This document shows, piece by piece, positions 26,178-34,600 of a stretch of 64,000 nucleotides of DNA. Numbering within the stretch: position 1 is the first letter of the stretch; each line of letters opens with the position of its first letter. The DNA lies in IMG/VR virus record IMGVR_UViG_3300035698_020096, positions 1 through 64,000 of that record; one strand, 5' to 3'. The stretch is from a virus. A model generated the notes under the pieces. It had not been told where the DNA came from, ran no database searches, and saw only the letters and a program-made list of their open reading frames with translations. A program made the translations under genes and the position numbers.

Positions 26178-26190
26178 TTCTATACTTAAT
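26169..26190. terminator. 8-bp hairpin over two convergent stop codons
   Basis: ATTAAGTA pairs with TACTTAAT. The hairpin spans the last bases of the fiber gene and of the oppositely oriented SWIM gene, which converge with only eight bases between them. It may be a minimal bidirectional terminator; the stem is AT-rich and weak. Confidence 0.4.
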
Positions 26191-26626
26191 CCTTAAATCT
26201 ATTAGATAGATAACTAGCCGCCCTTTTCTTATTTAGTAAAGTCCCCTTCAACATAAGGATATGTTTACAAGGCCCTCCTTTATTCCTACTTTTCCATTGA
26301 TAGTTTCCACAAGAACACTGGTAGGGTTCAGTAGATATTTGATACTCATTGCCCTTGGGACTAATACAAAGAAATCCATTAGGTATAGGGGCAATAAAAT
26401 AACCTAGAGTAATCATTTCCCCATACATAAGAATATAAAACATATTCTCAGTGGTCTCCCATAGATGATTACTAATGTCGATAATTCTTTTTACCCCTGA
26501 ATTATCCTTCCATACTAAATAAGGTGTATTATTCTCTATCTTTATTTCAACAGTGGATTTCTTATCTAACCTCATTTCTTCTGTAAGGATAGATTTAAGT
26601 AAGAGATATTCAAATGTAAGATTCAT
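26186..26626 (-). CDS. SWIM-type zinc finger protein, 146 aa
   Basis: C104, C106, C120 and H122 form the SWIM signature CxCx(n)CxH (YQCSCGNYQW, then GGPCKHI). SWIM fingers bind nucleic acid or proteins and occur in transposases, helicases and recombination proteins. No other catalytic domain is present; the first 100 residues are a mixed alpha/beta region. It is the only minus-strand gene inside the head module and is transcribed against the fiber gene. A DNA-binding regulator or a cargo gene inserted into the structural operon are both possible. Confidence 0.75.
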   Translation of the reverse strand: MNLTFEYLLLKSILTEEMRLDKKSTVEIKIENNTPYLVWKDNSGVKRIIDISNHLWETTENMFYILMYGEMITLGYFIAPIPNGFLCISPKGNEYQISTEPYQCSCGNYQWKSRNKGGPCKHILMLKGTLLNKKRAASYLSNRFKD

Positions 26627-26756
26627 AAAACTAGATACTTTAAATACTTAATGTCAATATTAGGGAATTAAATTAGTTATTAGGGATACTTAAGATGTTC
26701 ACATGTATAAATCATATATCCAATAAGCTAGGAAATAATCATATATAAATAAGAGC

Positions 26757-28232
26757 ATGTTTCCTAAAAGTCACGTATTGTCTCAGAGTGGAGGTGTACT
26801 AAAAGTACCTCTAGCTAAATTAGGTAAATGGTTTCATAAAGCATATGGAGTAGTAGAGTTCACAAGAGAAGACTTTAAAACTATCATTGATAACTTTAGA
26901 GATAATCTCTTAGGCCATAAGCCTTATCTAACCTTCGGTCATCTGCAAGAGGATTTCTCAGTTGACTCACATAAGAAGAAAGGGGATATGATAGGGTTTG
27001 CTGAAGAAACTGATACTCTTTATGGGTTATTCAAGGCCACTGAGGACGCTTATAAGAGTGTACAGTCAGGAGAATATGAATTCTCTTCTGGAGAGTTCAT
27101 AAGAAACTATTTAGATAAGGATTCAGGTGAAACTAAAGGTACCCTTGTTTTAAGAGTTGCTTTAACCAACTCTCCTTTTATTCCCAATCTAGATAGAGTT
27201 CAAGCCTTCTCTCAATCTGAGAAAGAAGAGTCTACCCAAGTATTTACCATGAAGATTGATATGACAGAAGAAACCAGTAATAATACAAACCCCAATGTTC
27301 CCAATACTGAAGCAGTACCTACTGAACAGAAGATGGATAAAGACTTCGTGGAACAAGTTGATAAAGTTGAAGATCCGCTCACTAAGGATGTAGTCTCTGA
27401 TACTAATCTAGATAATGATAAAGTAACTCCTCATGTAGATGTTAAAGATGAGCCTACAGTCGTTACTCCTGAGGTATTAAACTCACCTCAAGCTCCTGTT
27501 TCCCCGGTTACTGCTAAAGAAAAATCAGTTGTACCTACAGCGGAAAGTCTGTCTGTAGCTTCTACAGAAACTGAGGATAATAAACAATCAGATGAATCAT
27601 TAAGCAATCCATCCTCCATTAAAACTCCTGCACCAAATATGAATACAGCTGCTCCCGTTGCCCCTTCCCCGGTACTTAATGTACAACAAGGTTTATCTCA
27701 ATCTCATCTAGATATTGATACTCTTGTTGGAGATATCACTAATAAGCTAGAGAAGCGTTATGAACGTACAGTTAATGAGTTATCTACTTTAGTTAAAGAT
27801 TTACAAACTCAATTAGTTGCTAAGCAACAAGACCTAGAGAAAGTAAAGACTGTTACTCAAGCCCAAGCTTTCTCCTTATCTCAAGCTCAGCAACAAGTAC
27901 TTACTGCCCAAGAAAAGGTTACTGCAGAATATTTAATGGGAGAAGGAGTATCTCCTGCTCTTATTCAACGATTCTCTCAAGTTAGAGAAGCTATCATTAG
28001 TAATTCTCAAGTAATCCGTTTATCTGATAGTGAAGGTCAAAATGAAAGAGAAATTTCTGTAATTCAAGCTCTTAGTGATTTAATTGTAGATGCAACTAAT
28101 ACTCCTGCTATCAACTTAAGTCAAGAAGGTACTTCTTACTATCGTCGTCATGATTCTAATGGATTACTAACTATTGCAGAAAAGACCATTAGAGAGAATC
28201 GTCAAAGAGCTCAACAAATGAGTAAGAAATAA
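26757..28232 (+). CDS. Mu I-like prohead protease fused to scaffold
   Basis: The N-terminal ~155 residues follow the Mu gpI-type protease: a helix before DNFRDNLLGHKPYLTFGH, then GDMIGFAEE, YEFSSGEF and ALTNSPFIPN. Residues about 160-310 are a long acidic, Pro/Thr/Ser/Val-rich linker. Residues 320-400 are a coiled coil (VNELSTLVKDLQTQL), typical of scaffolding proteins. In Mu the same reading frame provides both protease and scaffold; a single 491-aa polypeptide here fits that arrangement. It lies directly before the capsid gene. The exact catalytic residues cannot be assigned by eye. Confidence 0.75.
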   Translation: MFPKSHVLSQSGGVLKVPLAKLGKWFHKAYGVVEFTREDFKTIIDNFRDNLLGHKPYLTFGHLQEDFSVDSHKKKGDMIGFAEETDTLYGLFKATEDAYKSVQSGEYEFSSGEFIRNYLDKDSGETKGTLVLRVALTNSPFIPNLDRVQAFSQSEKEESTQVFTMKIDMTEETSNNTNPNVPNTEAVPTEQKMDKDFVEQVDKVEDPLTKDVVSDTNLDNDKVTPHVDVKDEPTVVTPEVLNSPQAPVSPVTAKEKSVVPTAESLSVASTETEDNKQSDESLSNPSSIKTPAPNMNTAAPVAPSPVLNVQQGLSQSHLDIDTLVGDITNKLEKRYERTVNELSTLVKDLQTQLVAKQQDLEKVKTVTQAQAFSLSQAQQQVLTAQEKVTAEYLMGEGVSPALIQRFSQVREAIISNSQVIRLSDSEGQNEREISVIQALSDLIVDATNTPAINLSQEGTSYYRRHDSNGLLTIAEKTIRENRQRAQQMSKK

Positions 28233-28410
28233 TATTAAGAATAATAGTTAACTTATTATCATTTAATCTTTAATATTCTTAAAGTAATAATTAATAAGTT
28301 TTATATCTTACTTACTACTTGAATTCCCCTTTAAGTAACTATACTTATAAGTGCTTATTAGGACCCATTGATATTTACCAATAATCTTTATATAAAAGTT
28401 AATTACGAAT

Positions 28411-29691
28411 ATGCCTATTTCACAAGTACCGAATAACACCAACTTTTCTCCAAACATTACACCTTGGACTTATACCAAGACTGATGGTTTACCGGGAGAA
28501 AGAGTATATACAGAATTAGCTCGTTCATTTGTTCCTCTTGTAGGTAATTCTCCTTTAACTGAAATCTTTCCTGAAGAAGTAATTCCAGAACGAACAGTTA
28601 TTATCCATCGTTCATTCGAAGCAGCCGCAGGTATCTTTCCTTTAGTTGACTGGGGTAAACCTGATGTAGTCTTAGGTACTGGTAATGCTGGTGCTATGGC
28701 TACTCAAATGATTCAGCCTCTAGTAATTCGACGTACCGCTGCTATATCTTATGGTGAATTAGGTATTCGAGTTCGTCCTGGTACAGCTAATGAACCCTAT
28801 AGCCCTCAAGAGCAAATCAATAATGTTATCGAAAACATGGTTCGTGAGCATAACTTAACTTGGGATGTATTCCGAGCTATGATACTTCTCGGTGGTATCA
28901 ACTACACTGACCCTCGTACTGGTGCATCTGTTCAAGTAGATGCTCAAATTCCTGCTCATAACTTCTGGGGATGGAATGTTTCATCTGGTTATAAAGGACG
29001 TCCAGAGAATCTTCTATTCTTAAATCTAATGGATAACAACAGCGTAGACGCCACCAGCGCTGGTACTCCTTGGACTGACCCTAATGCAGATATTCTAGGA
29101 ACTATCATGAAGTTCTCTAGTTGGTTTAAAAGCACCAATAAATCTCGTATTACAGCAATGTATATGAGTCCTCATTTAGCTCACGTGCTTAGCTTTAACA
29201 ATCAGGTTAAGATGAGTCGTGGAGCAACTGTCTTTGGTTTAGGTTCTCAACCTATCGTTCCTAACGGTCCTGACCCTAGTGTTGAAGGTATGTTTACAAT
29301 GGCTCAAGAAGGTTTATCTAGTATTGCTGGTATTCCTATTCGTATAGTTGAGACCTCTTATAGAGACCCAGTTACCGGTATTTATAAACTCGTATGGCCT
29401 AAAAATAAGGTTGTATTCGTATCTGAACTTGGTCCTAACGGTGATTCACAAATGCCGGGTCGTACTCAATTCTGTGTATCTGAAGAAATGGGTAATACCC
29501 CCGGTCTATGGGTGCGTACACAAGACAATACTCAGCCTCCTGCACCTCCAGGAATGTATATTCAAATGGGTAATGCCGGTATGCCTTACTTAAAGAATCC
29601 ATTTAGTGTTGCTCACATGACCGTCGCTAAAGTTAACGATATTAATAAACGAATGGGTGTAGTTGGAGATATGGGCTTCGGTGTTCTTTAA
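28411..29691 (+). CDS. Major capsid protein
   Basis: A 426-aa protein immediately after the protease/scaffold gene, with traits of E-type HK97-fold capsid proteins: an early IIHRSFEAAAG segment, an extended beta region (AAISYGELGIRVRPG), a central helix, and late ADILGTIMKFSSWF and KNKVVFVSELG blocks. Codon use differs from neighbours: Arg is mostly CGT or CGA, whereas surrounding genes use AGA, as expected for a very highly translated gene. It has a leader of about 180 bases and no SD. Confidence 0.8.
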   Translation: MPISQVPNNTNFSPNITPWTYTKTDGLPGERVYTELARSFVPLVGNSPLTEIFPEEVIPERTVIIHRSFEAAAGIFPLVDWGKPDVVLGTGNAGAMATQMIQPLVIRRTAAISYGELGIRVRPGTANEPYSPQEQINNVIENMVREHNLTWDVFRAMILLGGINYTDPRTGASVQVDAQIPAHNFWGWNVSSGYKGRPENLLFLNLMDNNSVDATSAGTPWTDPNADILGTIMKFSSWFKSTNKSRITAMYMSPHLAHVLSFNNQVKMSRGATVFGLGSQPIVPNGPDPSVEGMFTMAQEGLSSIAGIPIRIVETSYRDPVTGIYKLVWPKNKVVFVSELGPNGDSQMPGRTQFCVSEEMGNTPGLWVRTQDNTQPPAPPGMYIQMGNAGMPYLKNPFSVAHMTVAKVNDINKRMGVVGDMGFGVL

Positions 29692-29864
29692 GTAGATATT
29701 AGATATCTCCAATAATTAAGAAAGAATAACTTTGAGAAATAGTTCTAAAGCCTTCCTATTTATAAAGATGTCTATAGTTCTATTACTGGTTAGGACCTCT
29801 TTTTACTCCTAGTACCTTACTTCCTATAACCCCATTGTCAAACTCTATTATTGAATAAAACAAT

Positions 29865-31379
29865 ATGCCATCTTTATCAACTGGTTTTATCAACTCAAAC
29901 CAAATCTTAGCAGGTGCTCGTAGACTCGGTACTATCATGCCTTATGTAGTAGCAGGTGTTTTACAACAACCCCGTTTTGTACTTCATGATACCGCTACTT
30001 TGACCGCAGCTATGGCTGACTATGCTACATGGTTAGCTTCAGCTACTACTTCGGCTGCTCCTCATATCATCTCTTTAGTTGGGGGTAGTATTGAGTTTGC
30101 AGGTAATGTATTTCCTCTAGATACCGGTCCGGGTTCAGGAGCTAATACCTCTGGTAACGTTAATATTGACCTCGATTATCTATTCTCTCAGCTATGTGTT
30201 AATACTGGTGGAGCTCCGGAGTATATACTAGCTGCGGTTCCTCGTTATAACGAACCGATGAGTCAAGCTGAAGCAGAGGAAATGGGTCTTAACTATTACC
30301 TATCCCTTACTGCATCAGGTGAATTTGTAGCCCGTAAGTTCATGGATCCTAAGTGTGCTGCCAACCTTTGTGAAGTAGGGGGCTGGATGCAGTTAAAACA
30401 GCGTATCATTGATGGTTGTGCTTCTTGCGAAGATTACGAATTATTTAATAGCTGCAATGACGATAATTTGTGCGAACCCTCAATGCTATGTATTCGAGGT
30501 GTAGCTTTTATCCTTGTTGAGATTCAACATGTAGGTAATTGCTGCAACCCCTTAGGTAATTACACCAAGTGCGAATTCGAGAAGCTTAAAGCTACCGTAT
30601 TCAACCTTGATTCTATCCGTCTATCTCCCGACCCTGTAGCTAACACAGCTGGAACTGATGTTGGATCTACCGACCCTGACATATATACTCTTAATGAGTT
30701 CTTTGGTTCAGTAGCAGTACCAACTCCATTCCCCTTAGATACAACTGGAGTTGGAGGTACTAATAGTTCCTTCTACGGTGTCCCTTCTGTGGGTACAGAT
30801 TATGGAGATGCTAATGGTCCTGGTACTCAACTATGGAAGATCAGTTCTATTACTTTCTATCCCACTTTAGATGAAGCTCTAAACTGTGGTCAAGGTAGAA
30901 CTCTTCAATCTCCTGATAGTATGGCAGAGGTTAGAGCTTTCCTTGCTAAGCTTACTTATGAGAATCCAGATGCTAATCCTTGCGACCCAAATCCATGTGG
31001 TCTTGGATGGGATGAAGCAGAGATTCGTCTAGTAGCCAGGGAATATGACTTAAGCTGCTGCACTCAACCTCAAGCGGATCAAGGTAACTTCCCTCAGATT
31101 CGTCGATTTATCACTAAGAGAGATGCAGTAGGTACTCCTTGGTTAGGTCGAGTCAATCCTATTTATAGTGACCAAGCTGCTATGTCACCTCGACTAGGTA
31201 TAACAAGTCCTTCCTTTGGTATGCACTTATACGCTAATCCCGTAGCCCTACTTAAATTCTCTATTATGACGAAAGTAGACCCATTGGCTCCGGCTATTGA
31301 TGGTGTATCTGACCCGCAAGCTAATGTTATTATTGACCCTGATTCCTTACAAATAGTACCTGGTTCTTTTCTAGGTTAG
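29865..31379 (+). CDS. Cys-rich capsid-adjacent protein, 504 aa
   Basis: Located just after the major capsid gene with a 173-base leader and similar CGT-rich codon use, so it is probably an abundant virion protein. It carries 16 cysteines, most clustered at about 160-245 (AANLCEVGG, DGCASCEDY, NSCNDDNLC, GNCCNP) and 330-405 (NPCDPNPCG, LSCCTQ). These could bind metal or form disulfides in the mature head. The N-terminus (GFINSNQILAGARRLGTIM) is not a signal peptide. A decoration or second capsid-vertex protein is a reasonable guess; no family is recognised. Confidence 0.6.
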   Translation: MPSLSTGFINSNQILAGARRLGTIMPYVVAGVLQQPRFVLHDTATLTAAMADYATWLASATTSAAPHIISLVGGSIEFAGNVFPLDTGPGSGANTSGNVNIDLDYLFSQLCVNTGGAPEYILAAVPRYNEPMSQAEAEEMGLNYYLSLTASGEFVARKFMDPKCAANLCEVGGWMQLKQRIIDGCASCEDYELFNSCNDDNLCEPSMLCIRGVAFILVEIQHVGNCCNPLGNYTKCEFEKLKATVFNLDSIRLSPDPVANTAGTDVGSTDPDIYTLNEFFGSVAVPTPFPLDTTGVGGTNSSFYGVPSVGTDYGDANGPGTQLWKISSITFYPTLDEALNCGQGRTLQSPDSMAEVRAFLAKLTYENPDANPCDPNPCGLGWDEAEIRLVAREYDLSCCTQPQADQGNFPQIRRFITKRDAVGTPWLGRVNPIYSDQAAMSPRLGITSPSFGMHLYANPVALLKFSIMTKVDPLAPAIDGVSDPQANVIIDPDSLQIVPGSFLG

Positions 31380-31394
31380 AACTACTAATATACA

Positions 31395-31421
31395 GAAAGG
31401 ATGTATCTAATACATCCTTTC
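31395..31421 (+). terminator. 12-bp perfect hairpin after the Cys-rich gene
   Basis: GAAAGGATGTAT pairs exactly with ATACATCCTTTC around a 3-base loop, 15 bases after the stop. It lacks a strong U-tract but could end or attenuate the capsid transcript. Confidence 0.65.
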
Positions 31422-31458
31422 CATTCACACATCAAATTACTTCAAATAGAACATTCTT

Positions 31459-32100
31459 ATGGTAAAGATATTTATAAATGCTCCATTTACTTATATATTT
31501 CAAGGTAGAAGAAAGACCGTTGGTAGTGGTCAAGAATTAGTATTTGATATATCTAAACCTTCACATAGAGAAGAGTTAAGGTTTCTTTTATCTCCTACTT
31601 TTGGATTTAGAAAGTTCATTAGAGCTGATGACAATATAATCCGTATTCTTAATTCAAATAATTATGATGAAGACGAGTTATCGATTAGACATCTAGCTGT
31701 AACTGAAAGTCCTGCATCCTTCACTCAACCAGCTCAAGAACCAGAAGAGAATCCTTTTGTACCTCAATATAAACAAGAGCCAGAGGTATCTAATCCTGTA
31801 GTTCCTATAGAAGAACCGGTTTATGTAGAAGAATTAAAGTCAGAGAATGAAGTTCAAGAAGCAGTCATATCAACTAATGAATCTAATCCAGTTGTTGAGT
31901 CTTCTATACCTGAAGATTACAATCTAAATGAGGAAGTAGAGAAAAGATATGAGGAATTAAATGCTACTCATTGGTCCAAGGTAAAAACAATGGTGGAAGG
32001 TAAGGGTGTGGAGTACACCAATAAACAGGAAGTTATAGAAGCTTTAATTGTATCGGAATTTAATATATCTAAGGAAACCCTAAGTGGAATACTAGCTTAG
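31459..32100 (+). CDS. Hypothetical head/neck protein, 213 aa
   Basis: An N-terminal beta domain (VKIFINAPFTYIFQGRRKTVGSG) resembles small head-associated domains. It is followed by a long acidic Pro/Glu/Val linker (about 90-160) and a C-terminal helical module (WSKVKTMVEGKGVEYTNKQEVIEAL) that looks like a small SAP/HeH-type fold. The layout of two small domains with a flexible linker suits a minor capsid or connector component. Position between capsid and neck genes supports this. Confidence 0.5.
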   Translation: MVKIFINAPFTYIFQGRRKTVGSGQELVFDISKPSHREELRFLLSPTFGFRKFIRADDNIIRILNSNNYDEDELSIRHLAVTESPASFTQPAQEPEENPFVPQYKQEPEVSNPVVPIEEPVYVEELKSENEVQEAVISTNESNPVVESSIPEDYNLNEEVEKRYEELNATHWSKVKTMVEGKGVEYTNKQEVIEALIVSEFNISKETLSGILA

Positions 32101-32128
32101 ATACAGGCTCTTCTTATAGCAGGTTTAC

Positions 32129-33796
32129 ATGAATGAATTAAATACTGAACTAAATAACTATATAAACTTAATAGTTAATACTGACAAATTCATCAATGCA
32201 GTAAGAAGAGCCTCTGTCACCCTAAACGACAGAGGCTCTATTTCTGACGAGGTGATTAAGGAAACAACTATATATGACTCCTTTCCTCGAATTGTATTAA
32301 GAGTAGCTACAGCTAAGACAAAAGAAGGATTGCCTGTATTTAAAGGTATTGGGTATGGTAATGATTATGCAGACCAAGAACGAGAAGTATATAGAGTTAT
32401 ATCTCAAGAGCCCTTTAGTTCAGGGCTAACACGAGTAGCCTCTAGTCTTACTGCTGCCAAGTTAATTAGAAGTATTCCTCTTAACACAGACATAAAGTTT
32501 CTAGATTCATCTAAGTTTATTGAAGAGCAGGCTATAGACGACCTTGATAGTTTGATAGGGATACTAGTTGATAACCCCGAACTTATTGAAAGTCTTATTA
32601 AAGAAACTCAGTCCTCTAGCTTCTTCTTCGCTCAGGAAATAGACCTAGCTACTATACCCCCCTACGCCTTTGACCGAGTAACAGGTATAGTAGCTAGATT
32701 AGATAGTGCTGACTTATATCGTAATGTAAAGATACCTACTAATACTATTGCTGAAATACATATATCTATATCTAATGCAATTGATATTAAAGAATTAAGA
32801 TTACCTATTACAGATGGAGAAGATATATCGGATATAGTCAGTAAAATAGCAAATATTATTAATGAAGCTCTCATATCTCTAGATGCTAATCTTATAGCTT
32901 CTGTAACTATTAATCCTCCTATTAAAACCCCTCTTAAATATTCAAAGAGAGAATTATATGGAGACCTAAATAATGGGAATAAAGAGCTTATGTTTACTAT
33001 TTATCCTACTATTCATAGAATTCAAATAGCAGCTAAGAGTCCAACCATAGAAACAGAGAGACAGTTAATATCTATTAGTTCTGTCACAAGAAGTATAGAA
33101 GGGGTTGTAATTGGAGGTATTACAGGACTAGTATATAGTACCACTAGTAACTATAAGAATCTAACTAATAAAGGTCATCATTCCCTACTTGTTGATACCA
33201 CTCGTATAGCTGTAAAGGATATATCCTCTACCAATAAGATAGACCCTTTAGATATAGATAGCTTTCACTTTAGATTAAAGGATGGATATACAAGTACCCA
33301 GCCAGGTAGATTCCATGTTCGTATTAGTAATCTACCTGATAGTTCTTATCCTACTGAATGGTATATAGATTTACCTAGTTCTCAACCTCATATTATAACT
33401 AGCTTAATACATGATTCCTTTTATGAAAGAAGATTAGGTAATCAAGTAGTTACTAGTATGGGTTCCATTAGTACCTTGCAAATAATAGCATTTGTTTTAT
33501 GTCCTAAAGAGATAAAGATAGTAGTTGACCTCTTAGATATACCTGAAGGTCTAGAAGTGGCCACTGGCTCTTTAACTCAAGTACTTACTAGTTATAGTCA
33601 ATACTCTAGGTCAGTAACAGTTAAGTCTCAATTAGACTATGTTAACTACGCTAGGTCTACTAATCCTAAACAAGACCCTGTAGGTATTGGAGGTAAGGTT
33701 CCTCCTAGATATTCAGCTATATATCAAGACTTACAAGGTAAGTTAGCTAAGTTAAACAGGTGCAGTGTTCCCTTCATTAGAGGTCCTATATGTTAG
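32129..33796 (+). CDS. Hypothetical structural protein, 555 aa
   Basis: A large beta-rich protein between the head and sheath genes. No motif is recognised. The segment around 200-245 (IAEIHISISNAIDIKELRL, then ISDIVSKIANIINEAL) suggests a repeated alpha/beta unit. A perfect 12-bp hairpin lies about 80 bases into the coding region. It overlaps the following gene by seven bases. A neck, head-completion or tail-terminator role is inferred from position only. Confidence 0.55.
   Translation: MNELNTELNNYINLIVNTDKFINAVRRASVTLNDRGSISDEVIKETTIYDSFPRIVLRVATAKTKEGLPVFKGIGYGNDYADQEREVYRVISQEPFSSGLTRVASSLTAAKLIRSIPLNTDIKFLDSSKFIEEQAIDDLDSLIGILVDNPELIESLIKETQSSSFFFAQEIDLATIPPYAFDRVTGIVARLDSADLYRNVKIPTNTIAEIHISISNAIDIKELRLPITDGEDISDIVSKIANIINEALISLDANLIASVTINPPIKTPLKYSKRELYGDLNNGNKELMFTIYPTIHRIQIAAKSPTIETERQLISISSVTRSIEGVVIGGITGLVYSTTSNYKNLTNKGHHSLLVDTTRIAVKDISSTNKIDPLDIDSFHFRLKDGYTSTQPGRFHVRISNLPDSSYPTEWYIDLPSSQPHIITSLIHDSFYERRLGNQVVTSMGSISTLQIIAFVLCPKEIKIVVDLLDIPEGLEVATGSLTQVLTSYSQYSRSVTVKSQLDYVNYARSTNPKQDPVGIGGKVPPRYSAIYQDLQGKLAKLNRCSVPFIRGPIC
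32207..32239 (+). promoter_or_regulatory. Intragenic 12-bp perfect hairpin
   Basis: AGAGCCTCTGTC pairs exactly with GACAGAGGCTCT around a 9-base loop and is followed by ATTTCT. It is the most GC-rich perfect hairpin noticed within a coding region of this window and encodes R-R-A-S-V-T-L-N-D-R-G-S. It could attenuate transcription or translation between head and tail genes. Confidence 0.6.
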
Positions 33797-34515
33797 ATAG
33801 TTTTCCAGTAGGTCCTCCTTTACCTTCTATTAATTACTTTATAAAATTCATATTAAAGAAGATAACCACGCATCCGCTTATTATCAATCCACCTATTAGA
33901 CACCCTCTAACTAATGAAAGAGTGTTTATCGATAGATGGAGAACTTACTCAGGCATAGAGTTTGGGTCAGGTATTACATGTGCAATCTTTCCTCATTCCA
34001 CGCCGACAGATGGGCTTTCTCTACCTAAACCAGGTGAAACTTCTAACTCTGTACTATTTGAAGAAAGTGATTTAGGTAGTGATTATGACCATGCTATTTA
34101 TCATGTAGCTCTTAAGTTACATATGAATGAGTATAAATTAGGGAATAAGGAAGATGACTTAGACCTAATAACTGTGCCTATAGATGCAGCTATTCATCCA
34201 TCTCAACAAGGATTTGAAAGTAATCAAACTAGAGAGATTGATATAGAAATTAACCCAGGGCTTATGGTTATATCTGACTTTCTTGAACTTATAAGATTAG
34301 CAATATTAGATAAAGCTCATCCAGTTAATCTACCTTTAATTCCTCGTAGTATTCAAGTATTGTACTTCAATATCAAAGAAGGTCCTTGGGAGAAAGATAA
34401 GCATATATATTTTCAAGAAGGAGAGATGTTAATCCGTATAGATTTAAAAGTATCTAAAGGATGGAGAGATAAATTCAACACTGGTATCCAACGCTTAGAT
34501 ATTAATATTAATTGA
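33790..34515 (+). CDS. Putative tail terminator or neck protein, 241 aa
   Basis: Lies directly before the sheath gene and overlaps the previous gene. Sequence features: FIKFILKKITTHPLIINPP at the start, a long central loop, then a beta-rich C-terminus (QVLYFNIKEGPW, MLIRIDLKVSKGW). Tail terminator and completion proteins occupy this position in many contractile-tailed phages. No specific motif proves it. Confidence 0.45.
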   Translation: MLDSFPVGPPLPSINYFIKFILKKITTHPLIINPPIRHPLTNERVFIDRWRTYSGIEFGSGITCAIFPHSTPTDGLSLPKPGETSNSVLFEESDLGSDYDHAIYHVALKLHMNEYKLGNKEDDLDLITVPIDAAIHPSQQGFESNQTREIDIEINPGLMVISDFLELIRLAILDKAHPVNLPLIPRSIQVLYFNIKEGPWEKDKHIYFQEGEMLIRIDLKVSKGWRDKFNTGIQRLDININ

Positions 34516-34600
34516 GACTAATATCGAGAATAATATTTATAACTACTAAGAACCCTTTATATACAGGTATCTTAAGCATAATTACATAGGTAAGAAATAT

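Noticed and set aside
26741-26757. T4-type late promoter TATAAATA before the protease gene
   Set aside because: The match is exact but only about six bases from the ATG, too close for a leader; the region is AT-rich enough for chance.
29348-29593. 81-aa ORF in another frame of the capsid gene
   Set aside because: Overlaps conserved capsid codons in a different frame.
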